Part shown: positions 1 to 5,859 of the stretch, in pieces | How the letters are laid out: each line of letters begins with the position of its first letter | Numbering within the stretch: the first letter of the stretch is position 1 | Assembly (NCBI GenBank): GCA_003648245.1 | Contig: QMOO01000027.1 | Location: forward strand, 1 to 10,975 | Source: Caldisericota bacterium | Lineage (GTDB): Bacteria; Caldisericota; Caldisericia; B22-G15 | Length of the DNA stretch: 10,975 nt | Reading direction: 5' to 3' | Translations under genes and position numbers: made by a program | The notes under the pieces: model-generated | What the model saw: only the letters and a program-made list of their open reading frames with translations | Told to the model about the DNA's origin: nothing | The model's database searches: none

Positions 1-9
1 GATATATAC

Positions 10-56
10 AGATTCTTGATGTCTTCAATAGTTATTTCATCTTTTAGTAAGAATCT
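10..56 (+). repeat. Inverted repeat in the ahcY leader
   Basis: The first 73 bases before ahcY are AT-rich. They contain an exact 8-base inverted repeat, AGATTCTT (10-17) and AAGAATCT (49-56). A second exact pair lies inside it, GATG (18-21) and CATC (38-41), so the RNA could fold into a bulged hairpin. It matches no riboswitch I recognise. The stem is AT-rich and could be chance. I see no convincing -35/-10 pair here, so the ahcY promoter is probably upstream of the window. Confidence 0.25.
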
Positions 57-73
57 TTAGAAAGGAGTAAAGA

Positions 74-1330
74 ATGGATTATTTTGTGAAAGATCTCAAT
101 CTCAGTGGAGAGGGGAAACTGAAAATTGAATGGGCAAAAAATGAAATGAAGGTTTTAAACGAAATAAGAAAGAAGTTTACCTCAAAAAAACCCTTTAAAG
201 GAATAAAAATTGGGGCATGTCTTCATGTAACAAGCGAAACTGCAAATTTAATGATTGCTCTTAAAGAGGCAGGTGCAGAAGTTTATCTTACTGCATCAAA
301 CCCTCTCTCAACACAGGATGATGTTGCGGCAAGTCTCGTTAAAGATTTTGAAACTCCGGTTTTTGCTGTAAGAGGAGAGGACAAGGAAACATATTACAAA
401 AATATAAAAAGGGTGATTGAAAAAGGAATAAATATTACCATGGATGATGGAGCTGACCTTGTATCTATGCTTCACTCAAAGATGAGAGACTACCTTAAAG
501 ATATAATTGGTGGTACAGAGGAAACAACTACAGGAGTGATAAGACTGAGAAGTCTTGAGAAGGAAAAGGTACTCTCATACCCGATAATTGCAGTTAATGA
601 CGCGAAAACAAAGCACTTCTTTGATAACAGGTTTGGAACAGGACAGTCAACTATTGACGGAATCCTCAGGGCAACAAACATACTCTTAGCAGGAAAGGTT
701 TTTGTTGTGGCAGGATTTGGTTTTTGTGGAAGAGGAATTGCAGAAAGAGCAAGGGGAATGGGTGCAAGAGTCATTGTAACAGAGGTAGATCCTGTAAAGG
801 CACTTGAGGCTGCAATGGAGGGTTTTGAGATTATGAAAATGGAAAAGGCATCTCTAATTGGAGACATCTTTGTAACTGCCACAGGTGACTACCATGTAAT
901 AAGATTGGAGCATTTTGAGAAAATGAAAGACGGAGTAATCCTTGGAAATTCGGGACACTTCAATGTTGAAATAGATGTTGAAGGCTTAGAAAGGATAAGC
1001 AAAGGAAAAAAAGAAATTAGAAAGAATTTAACTGAATACACACTGAAGAATGGAAAGAGAATCTACCTTGTTGCAGAGGGAAGACTTCTAAATCTTTCTG
1101 CAGCAGAAGGTCATCCATCAAGTGTCATGGATATGAGCTTCTCAAATCAATTTATGTCGGTAAAATTTCTTGTTGAAAATAGAGGGAAACTCGAAAAGAA
1201 GGTTTATAATGTTCCAGAGGATATAGACAATGAAATTGCAAGAGTTAAATTAAAAACAATGGGCTTTGAAATAGATGAGTTGACAGATGAGCAGAGGAAG
1301 TATCTCTCAAGCTGGGAGATTGGCACATGA
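74..1330 (+). CDS. ahcY: Adenosylhomocysteinase (S-adenosylhomocysteine hydrolase)
   Basis: This cytosolic NAD-dependent enzyme reversibly splits S-adenosylhomocysteine into adenosine and homocysteine, clearing the product that inhibits SAM-dependent methyltransferases. Visible family motifs are CLHVT (49-53, His51), DDGADL (124-129), EETTTG (149-154), NDAKTK...FDN (175-185, with Lys180 and Asp184), the Rossmann NAD loop GFGFCG (214-219), GHFNVEID (294-301) and [13 protein letters not shown] (347-359). At 418 residues, with a tail ending in a [13 protein letters not shown] motif instead of the eukaryotic KPxxYRY end, it is of the shorter archaeal/Thermotoga type. Some members of that group act on S-inosylhomocysteine, so substrate preference is open. 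The ATG follows AAGGAG (62-67) by six bases. Its stop overlaps the next gene (ATGA), so the two are probably translationally coupled. Confidence 0.96.
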   Translation: MDYFVKDLNLSGEGKLKIEWAKNEMKVLNEIRKKFTSKKPFKGIKIGACLHVTSETANLMIALKEAGAEVYLTASNPLSTQDDVAASLVKDFETPVFAVRGEDKETYYKNIKRVIEKGINITMDDGADLVSMLHSKMRDYLKDIIGGTEETTTGVIRLRSLEKEKVLSYPIIAVNDAKTKHFFDNRFGTGQSTIDGILRATNILLAGKVFVVAGFGFCGRGIAERARGMGARVIVTEVDPVKALEAAMEGFEIMKMEKASLIGDIFVTATGDYHVIRLEHFEKMKDGVILGNSGHFNVEIDVEGLERISKGKKEIRKNLTEYTLKNGKRIYLVAEGRLLNLSAAEGHPSSVMDMSFSNQFMSVKFLVENRGKLEKKVYNVPEDIDNEIARVKLKTMGFEIDELTDEQRKYLSSWEIGT

Positions 1331-1773
1331 AAACCTTCCCCTCTTCGCCAGCGGTTGGTGTTGGGGTTATTGTGCTTAATAAAGACTCTGTACTTATTGA
1401 AAAGAGGGGAAATGATCCAGGAAGAGGAGGGTGGAATCTTCCAGGTGGTACCCTGAAACTTGGAGAAAAGATATTTGAATGTGCAAAAAGAGAGGTTTTT
1501 GAGGAAGCAGGGATAGAGATAGAACCCATTGGTATTGCAAGTGTTTATGAACTCATAGAAAAAGAGAACGAAAGAGTTAAATTTCACTATGTAATAATAG
1601 ATGTTGTGGCAGAGTATCTATCTGGAGAAATAAGGGTTGGGTCTGATGCTCTTGACTTAAAGTGGATCAAATTAGAAGAGGTAAAAGATTATCCACTTCC
1701 TGAAAGGGTAAAGGATGCTATAGAAAAGGGAAGGAGAATTTTTAAAGGTGGGAAACAAGCCCTTAACAGATAG
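1327..1773 (+). CDS. Nudix hydrolase
   Basis: This is a small (148 residue) hydrolase of nucleoside-diphosphate-linked compounds. The full Nudix box GX5EX7REUXEEXGU is present at 41-63 (Gly41, Glu47, REVFEEAGI at 55-63) and provides the Mg2+-binding helix. The preceding GGWNLPGG (34-41) is also typical. Such proteins act on ADP-ribose, oxidised dNTPs, NADH or diadenosine polyphosphates. The sequence does not decide which, although the N-terminal half resembles the ADP-ribose pyrophosphatase/MutT-like group. The gene starts inside the ahcY stop (ATGA) with GGGAG (1314-1318) as a possible ribosome binding site. Its last 26 bases overlap lexA in another frame, so it is the middle gene of an ahcY-nudix-lexA operon. 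A role in nucleotide housekeeping beside SAH turnover is an inference from position only. Confidence 0.9.
   Translation: MKTFPSSPAVGVGVIVLNKDSVLIEKRGNDPGRGGWNLPGGTLKLGEKIFECAKREVFEEAGIEIEPIGIASVYELIEKENERVKFHYVIIDVVAEYLSGEIRVGSDALDLKWIKLEEVKDYPLPERVKDAIEKGRRIFKGGKQALNR
1731..1736 (+). promoter_or_regulatory. Ribosome binding site for the lexA GTG start
   Basis: AAGGAG lies within the end of the Nudix gene, 11 bases before the GTG at 1748. The spacing is slightly long. The site supports the GTG start because the protein then opens with the usual LexA N-terminus ([12 protein letters not shown]) and no ATG is available in frame before the helix-turn-helix. Confidence 0.55.
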
Positions 1774-2341
1774 AGAAAAAGCTATACTTGAATTTATAGT
1801 TGAATCTAAAAGAAAAGGAGTGACTCCTACTGTAAGGGAAATTGGAGAAAAAGTTGGACTTTCCTCCACAGCTACAGTCTTTTTCTATTTGAGGAAACTT
1901 GAGGAAAAGGGTTATATACAAAGGAAAAGAGGAGCAAGATCAATAATAGTTAAAGATTTATTACCCTCCTCTTTCCCTCTTGTAGGGAAGGTAAAGGCAG
2001 GAAAACCAAATCTTGCCGTTCAAGGTATTGAAGATTATGTCAACCTTCCCATAGATAGAGACCTTCACCCAAATGCATTTCTACTTAAAGTTAGGGGAGA
2101 TAGCATGAAAGATACAGGGATACTGGATAATGACATAGTCGTTGTTGACCCTGATATTGAAGTTAAAGAAAACGACATATGTGTCGCTCTTATAGATGGT
2201 GAAGAAGTTACAGTAAAAAGGTTCAAGATAAAGAAGGGTAAACCATTTTTGTTTCCTGACAATCCAGAATATAAACCAATTAAAATAGATAAAAGAGTAA
2301 AGATTATAGGAAAAGTTATAGGAGTCTGGAGAAGATACTAA
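1748..2341 (+). CDS. lexA: LexA repressor (SOS regulator, self-cleaving serine peptidase S24)
   Basis: LexA represses DNA-damage genes and cleaves itself when activated RecA is present. Residues 1-69 form the winged helix-turn-helix, with the family signature PTVREIGEKVGLSS (27-40) followed by LEEKGYI (51-57). The cleavage site is Ala84-Gly85 in KVKAGK. The catalytic dyad is Ser119 in RGDSMKDTGI and Lys157 in VTVKRF. At 197 residues it is full length, with nothing missing. Translation starts at GTG. The gene overlaps the Nudix gene by 26 bases and its TAA stop overlaps the stop of the convergent isomerase-like gene. I found no GAAC-N4-GTTC or CTGT-N8-ACAG type box in the leader before ahcY or in the rplS divergent region, so autoregulation is not evident here and the operator may be upstream of the window or of a different sequence. 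Confidence 0.96.
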   Translation: MGNKPLTDREKAILEFIVESKRKGVTPTVREIGEKVGLSSTATVFFYLRKLEEKGYIQRKRGARSIIVKDLLPSSFPLVGKVKAGKPNLAVQGIEDYVNLPIDRDLHPNAFLLKVRGDSMKDTGILDNDIVVVDPDIEVKENDICVALIDGEEVTVKRFKIKKGKPFLFPDNPEYKPIKIDKRVKIIGKVIGVWRRY

Positions 2342-3561
2342 TCAACCCTCTTTATTTTCATTATTTCAGAAAAAAGTTCAAGTTCTTCTGTATAATCTCC
2401 TATTGAAAAAACATGATGGTTTCCTATAGGTCTTCTCAAGAAGTAATCTGACTTTGCTTTAACTTTCAACACTATCTGGGTTCTACACATCATTTCACTC
2501 CTAAGGTTTTTTTCTATCTTTGCCCTTGCAAAGAATATCCTGTTAAGACTATCTCCTCCAATCCTCGTTAGAGTTCCTATGCTTCTGTCAAAAAATCCCT
2601 TTATACCAACTCCTTTTCCTGTTTCAAAGTGAGTCATCAAGGAAAAACTTTTAACCATCTTTAGAGGAACAGTACAGTGAGCAAAGTATAGATCGGCGGT
2701 TTCTTCCCCCTCTCTATCAACCCAGGCAATGTTTCCCATAAAGGCCGGTCTTTCTGTAAGCTTCTCTATTATATACATGGTCAAGGTTGAAGGGATATCT
2801 CCTTCACAGCCAGCAGTTATTCCCTCACTTGTGAGAAGGGATAGTGCAATACAGCCGGTGGTGTCAAGGGGTTTTATGATACTAAAACATTCCATAGAGA
2901 GTAGATCCCACCCTCTCTCAATGGCAATCTCCTTTGTAACTTTATACACTTTAAGTGCCTTTCTTAGCTCCCTATCATCAATCTCGGTTATTTTAGTAGC
3001 TTTCTTCTTCAAATCAATGAGTATCTCATCTATATGAGAATCATCACTCCCTTTAACTCTCTCTACAAATTTATTCATGGGGTAAAAGTCAAGCTCTATG
3101 CCAAATCTTTCCTCAACCACTTTCTCACTGGGGGTTGACGCTATGAGCCAGAAACTTGGTTTTCCAATAACTCCCATCTTTTTTCCTTTAATCTCCTCTG
3201 TAAGTTTAAGGGTTTTAAGTGATCTTACAAGATCCTTTTTTTCACTTTTCTTATCCCATAAGAATATCCTTCCATTTCCTTCAAGGTATGCATTTATCTC
3301 AAGTGCTGCTGGAAGAGAGTTATTAAACTTATTGGTTATGAATAGATACGGAGGAGAAAACTTCTTGTAAATATTAAGAAACTTTCTCTCGCTTCCCCCT
3401 GTAACCACAAGAAAGATAACAAAATCATAATCCTCTCCCTCTTTAAGCTCTTCCACTTTGATACCCTTTTTCTCAACAAAATCCTTTACCTCTTTGATAA
3501 AGGAAACCTCAATGTGTCTTCTTGTTTCATCAGAACTTAAAGGTATAAGACCTAATCTCAT
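2338..3561 (-). CDS. L-fucose/L-arabinose isomerase-like protein
   Basis: This 407-residue protein resembles the FucI/AraA-like group (L-fucose isomerase and related proteins), whose members interconvert aldoses and ketoses with a divalent metal. The C-terminal half carries the recognisable parts: SMECFSIIK (222-230), GCEGDIPSTLTMYI (251-264), WVDREGEETADLYFAHCT (280-297) and GNHHVFSIGDYTEEL (380-394). Glu253, an Asp near 282 and His382 or His383 are plausible counterparts of the Glu, Asp and His metal ligands of FucI, by motif resemblance and not by alignment. The N-terminal half is divergent, and the protein is much shorter than E. coli FucI (about 590 residues). The ATG lies three bases past the rnhB stop, with GAGGTGA just upstream, so it is the last gene of the rplS operon. 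No sugar kinase, aldolase or sugar transporter is nearby. The substrate is unknown and it may not be a sugar isomerase. Confidence 0.72.
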   Translation of the reverse strand: MRLGLIPLSSDETRRHIEVSFIKEVKDFVEKKGIKVEELKEGEDYDFVIFLVVTGGSERKFLNIYKKFSPPYLFITNKFNNSLPAALEINAYLEGNGRIFLWDKKSEKKDLVRSLKTLKLTEEIKGKKMGVIGKPSFWLIASTPSEKVVEERFGIELDFYPMNKFVERVKGSDDSHIDEILIDLKKKATKITEIDDRELRKALKVYKVTKEIAIERGWDLLSMECFSIIKPLDTTGCIALSLLTSEGITAGCEGDIPSTLTMYIIEKLTERPAFMGNIAWVDREGEETADLYFAHCTVPLKMVKSFSLMTHFETGKGVGIKGFFDRSIGTLTRIGGDSLNRIFFARAKIEKNLRSEMMCRTQIVLKVKAKSDYFLRRPIGNHHVFSIGDYTEELELFSEIMKIKRVD

Positions 3562-3564
3562 CCC

Positions 3565-4227
3565 TCACCTCTTATCTAAAAAACTTCTTCTATGATACAT
3601 TGATAATCCGTATTTTTCAATAGCCTTGAAATGCTTTCTTGTTCCATAGCCTTTGTTTCTATCCCATCCATACTCTTTAAATTCCTCTGATAGCTTTCTC
3701 ATGATTCTATCCCTTACAACCTTGGCAACAACTGAAGCAAAAGATATAAGTGAAACCTTCTCGTCTCCTTTTATCATAGAAACAAGAGGAATGCTCTCTG
3801 TAAATATTGAATTGCCATCCACAACTATAAGTATATTGGATATAAACATTCTCTCTGGAAAAAAAGCCGAGTAATTTTCATAACTTTTTACAGCCTCCTG
3901 TAAAAGTTCGTCCAGGGAAATCATTTTGTGGGTTTTAACATCCAATTCTTTCTTATATAGAAACGGAAGTGTGGATAGTCTCATTGCTTCAAAAGTGGCT
4001 GAAAGTATCCCCTCCCTGTCTATGAATTCGTTGGATACAACGCCTACACCAAAAGGGAATCTTTCTTTAAGAAGATAATTGAATATCTCTTCCCTTTCAT
4101 CTCCTTTTATCTTTTTAGAATCAGTAATAAAGATTTGCGGTAGGTAAAGAAGAGGAAATGAAGCAGCAACTACTGGACCTGCCAGAGAACCTCTCCCTGC
4201 TTCATCAACTCCTACTGGTAGTTTCAA
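3565..4227 (-). CDS. rnhB: Ribonuclease HII
   Basis: RNase HII cuts the RNA strand of RNA/DNA hybrids and removes single ribonucleotides misincorporated into DNA. Starting from the TTG at 4227 the protein has 220 residues. It shows VGVDEAGRGSLAGP (5-18, with Asp8, Glu9 and the GRG loop), DSKK (36-39), VDGN (136-139, Asp137), KGDEK (154-158, Asp155), SFASVVAKVVRD (162-173) and KGYGTRKHFKAIEKYG (192-207). The four expected acidic residues are thus Asp8, Glu9, Asp137 and Asp155. The open frame extends to a GTG at 4356, but that extra stretch is antisense-free overlap with the conserved GDNRGNSLDS region of lepB in another frame and does not resemble RNase HII. AGGGG lies 11 bases before the TTG. 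The TTG start overlaps lepB by 23 bases. The distance from Glu9 to Asp137 is about 37 residues longer than in E. coli or Thermotoga RNase HII. Confidence 0.88.
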   Translation of the reverse strand: MKLPVGVDEAGRGSLAGPVVAASFPLLYLPQIFITDSKKIKGDEREEIFNYLLKERFPFGVGVVSNEFIDREGILSATFEAMRLSTLPFLYKKELDVKTHKMISLDELLQEAVKSYENYSAFFPERMFISNILIVVDGNSIFTESIPLVSMIKGDEKVSLISFASVVAKVVRDRIMRKLSEEFKEYGWDRNKGYGTRKHFKAIEKYGLSMYHRRSFLDKR

Positions 4228-4750
4228 AGGTTGGATATCCCCTAAGGAGTTTAAAGTGCTTCGGGGGCCAGAATATAAGCTCCGCCCTCCCTTCAAGTTT
4301 TTTGATCTCAATGGGACCAAATTCCCGTGAATCAAGAGAATTACCCCTATTATCACCCATTAAGAATACCTCTCCCTGAGGTATCTCAATTGGTCCAAAT
4401 ATTCCCGGGGTGGAATTTTTTATGTATGGTTCAATCAGTTTCTTCCCATCTATAAATACAAAGCCTCCTTTAATTTCCACCGTTTCCCCCGGAAGACCAA
4501 TAACTCTTTTTATATAATCTTTTGATCCATGGGGAGGTTTGAATATTACAACCTCTCCCCTTGCTGGATCTTTGAATCTAAAGATAAATTTATTAACTAT
4601 AATTATGTCGTTTTCATATATGGTTGGATTCATAGAAGACATCTGGACTTTGTATGGTTCATAAACATATCTCCTTATAAGATATGCAAGCCCAAAAGCA
4701 ATAGCAAAGGTTAGAATCCAGCTTACAACCTCTTTGAAGGTTTTACTCAT
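4205..4750 (-). CDS. lepB: Signal peptidase I
   Basis: This membrane-bound serine protease removes signal peptides from exported proteins on the outer face of the cytoplasmic membrane. One N-terminal transmembrane segment (about residues 8-26) is followed by the catalytic Ser39 in SSMNPT, a DPARGEVVIFKPP strand (61-73), the catalytic Lys81 in DYIKRVIGLPGE, and the conserved GDNRGNSLDSREFGPI box (132-147). At 181 residues it is a normal size for the single-anchor Gram-positive/Thermotoga type. The ATG lies five bases past the rplS stop, with AAGGAA (4759-4764) eight bases before it. Four bases upstream there is another ATG in a different frame that stops at once (Met-His-Glu), so the start at 4750 is favoured. 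Its 3' end overlaps rnhB. The place between L19 and RNase HII is a common conserved arrangement in several bacterial phyla. Confidence 0.96.
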   Translation of the reverse strand: MSKTFKEVVSWILTFAIAFGLAYLIRRYVYEPYKVQMSSMNPTIYENDIIIVNKFIFRFKDPARGEVVIFKPPHGSKDYIKRVIGLPGETVEIKGGFVFIDGKKLIEPYIKNSTPGIFGPIEIPQGEVFLMGDNRGNSLDSREFGPIEIKKLEGRAELIFWPPKHFKLLRGYPTFETTSRS

Positions 4751-4755
4751 GCATA

Positions 4756-5223
4756 CTATTCCTTAGCTTCTGCCTCTTCTTTTTGTGAAATCTCCTTGGT
4801 TTCTTTATTTTCTAAGTTTTCTTCTGTCTCGGAAGGTTTCTCCACCTTTTCTTCAACAACTTTCTTCTTTTGTTTCTTTACTTTAACTTTCTCCTTAACT
4901 CTTGCCTTCTTTCCTCTCAAACCTCTTAGATAGTAGAGTTTGGCTCTCTTTACATCTCCAAATCTTACAACTTCAATCTTCTCAATAGTTGGAGCATTCA
5001 GCGGGAAAACTTTTTCAACACCAACTCCAAAGGAGTACTTTCTCACCGTAAAGGTTTCTCTGGTTCCGCTTCCTCTTCTTGCAATGCATATTCCTTCAAA
5101 TACCTGAATTCTTTCCTTGTTTCCTTCCTTTATCTTTATATGAACCCTTAAGGTATCGCCAGGTTTAAAATCAGGAATATCATCTCTTAAGAAACTATTC
5201 TCAATGAGTCTTATCTCTCTCAT
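4756..5223 (-). CDS. rplS: Ribosomal protein L19 with a charged C-terminal tail
   Basis: L19 sits at the 30S-50S interface of the ribosome. Residues 1 to about 112 match the whole usual protein: [16 protein letters not shown] (19-34), [16 protein letters not shown] (38-53), [19 protein letters not shown] (57-75) and the end [19 protein letters not shown] (94-112). Bacterial L19 is normally about 115 residues. Here about 43 extra residues follow, first Lys-rich ([15 protein letters not shown]), then Glu-rich to the end, with no hydrophobic core and probably disordered. The start is an ATG seven bases after a strong AAGGAGG site, and the promoter at 5257-5285 lies just upstream. The gene leads the rplS-lepB-rnhB-isomerase-like operon. 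Its usual partners rpsP, rimM and trmD are not adjacent, since a divergent gene lies upstream. Confidence 0.96.
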   Translation of the reverse strand: MREIRLIENSFLRDDIPDFKPGDTLRVHIKIKEGNKERIQVFEGICIARRGSGTRETFTVRKYSFGVGVEKVFPLNAPTIEKIEVVRFGDVKRAKLYYLRGLRGKKARVKEKVKVKKQKKKVVEEKVEKPSETEENLENKETKEISQKEEAEAKE

Positions 5224-5256
5224 CTTCTATCCTCCTTATAATCCAACTGACAATAA

Positions 5257-5285
5257 ATTATATCAGATTTTTCGTGATAAAACAA
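5257..5285 (-). promoter_or_regulatory. Sigma-70 type promoter for the rplS operon
   Basis: On the minus strand a -35 TTGTTT (5280-5285) and a perfect -10 TATAAT (5257-5262) are separated by 17 bases. Transcription would begin near 5250, giving a leader of only about 27 bases before the rplS ATG. That leaves little room for a leader-peptide or riboswitch type control. Confidence 0.75.
5261..5279. promoter_or_regulatory. Short inverted repeat inside the rplS promoter spacer
   Basis: TATCA (5261-5265) and TGATA (5275-5279) form an exact inverted repeat with nine bases between them. It lies almost wholly between the -35 and -10 boxes of the rplS promoter, a place where a repressor would block polymerase. 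Five-base arms in AT-rich DNA can arise by chance, so an operator role is only a suggestion. Confidence 0.25.
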
Positions 5286-5309
5286 AAATATAATACCACA
5301 AAAATATAA
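5282..5309. repeat. Tandem direct repeat in the divergent promoter region
   Basis: The 12-base word ACAAAAATATAA occurs at 5282-5293 and again at 5298-5309, a 16-base period. The pair sits between the divergent rplS and VOC-family genes and overlaps the -35 box of the rplS promoter. It may be a tandem protein-binding site or an UP-element-like A tract, but the composition is low complexity. Confidence 0.3.
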
Positions 5310-5323
5310 AAAACCTAATATTA

Positions 5324-5329
5324 TATAAT
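5324..5329 (+). promoter_or_regulatory. Possible -10 box for the VOC/amidohydrolase operon
   Basis: TATAAT lies 32 bases before the ATG at 5362, so transcription could start near 5336 and leave a leader of about 26 bases. No recognisable -35 box lies 16-18 bases upstream, where the DNA is almost all A and T. The call rests on the perfect -10 and its position alone. A second TATAAT at 5289-5294 is an alternative. Confidence 0.4.
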
Positions 5330-5361
5330 TAACAGAGAAATCATTTTATAAGGAGTGGGAC

Positions 5362-5859
5362 ATGAAGAGAAGGTTTAAAAAAATCATTCAGGTGGCAATA
5401 GTGGTTGATAATCTGGACAGATACCTGAAGATATTCAATGATGAGTATGGGATAGGTCCATGGGAGATCTACTACATAAACAAAGAGACCACAAAAGATA
5501 TGAAAAGAGATGGAAAGAAAAGGGAATTTGAATACAAAGTTGCAATGTGCCACCTTGGAGATGTGGAACTTGAGCTTACTCAACCAATAGATGATAATAG
5601 TATATACAGTGAGTTCTTAAAGGAACATGGACCAGGTTTGCACCACATTGGTTTTGAGGTTGACGATTTCGATAAGACTTTAGAGTTTCTAAACAAAAAG
5701 GGGATAGTCACAAAACAGAGTGGTAATTGGAGAGGCAAGATGTTTGCCCATATGGGAACAGAGAAGGATTTACTCTTTGTACTGGAGATATTTAAAACAG
5801 AAAAGGATTATAAACACCCAAAGCCAGAAGATACATATCCAAAGGAAGGTGAGAAATGA
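5362..5859 (+). CDS. VOC-family protein, methylmalonyl-CoA-epimerase/glyoxalase-like
   Basis: The 165 residues form the two beta-alpha-beta-beta-beta modules of the vicinal oxygen chelate fold. The first opens with IIQVAIVVDNLDRYLKIF (8-25) and the GIGPW motif (30-34). The second opens with GLHHIGFEVDDFDKTLEFL (92-110). Metal-ligand positions by analogy with methylmalonyl-CoA epimerase are Gln10, Gln74 (in ELTQP), His95 and Glu142 (in VLEIF). The epimerase has His at the first of these, and this protein has Gln, as in a common VOC subgroup with a QVAxVV start. Function in epimerisation, glyoxal detoxification or another lyase or dioxygenase reaction therefore cannot be settled. There is no methylmalonyl-CoA mutase gene nearby. 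The ATG follows AAGGAG (5350-5355) by six bases, and the stop overlaps the amidohydrolase start (ATGA), so the two are co-translated. Confidence 0.85.
   Translation: MKRRFKKIIQVAIVVDNLDRYLKIFNDEYGIGPWEIYYINKETTKDMKRDGKKREFEYKVAMCHLGDVELELTQPIDDNSIYSEFLKEHGPGLHHIGFEVDDFDKTLEFLNKKGIVTKQSGNWRGKMFAHMGTEKDLLFVLEIFKTEKDYKHPKPEDTYPKEGEK

Noticed and set aside
1..60. Possible end of an upstream gene on the plus strand (stop TAG at 58-60) or an open frame on the minus strand
   Set aside because: The plus frame is only 19 codons with no recognisable residues. The minus frame has no usual start codon after its upstream stop. Neither can be supported from this window.
1..73. SAM or SAH riboswitch before ahcY
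   Set aside because: None of the conserved sequence blocks of known SAM-I, SAM-II or SAH riboswitches is visible, and the available leader is too short and AT-rich.
490..882. 130-codon open frame antisense to ahcY
   Set aside because: It lies entirely opposite conserved SAH-hydrolase coding DNA, is rich in Ser/Pro/Ile as expected for a shadow frame, and has no recognisable motif.
1204..1587. Two overlapping minus-strand open frames across the ahcY/Nudix junction
   Set aside because: They oppose two well-supported genes, including the Nudix box, and have no family features.
2729..3370. Plus-strand open frames opposite the isomerase-like gene
   Set aside because: They are antisense shadows of a long frame with family motifs and have no ribosome binding site or known domain.
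5224..5361. LexA (SOS) box in the divergent promoter region
   Set aside because: No GAAC-N4-GTTC or CTGT-N8-ACAG type palindrome is present. The TATCA/TGATA repeat does not resemble any LexA operator I know.
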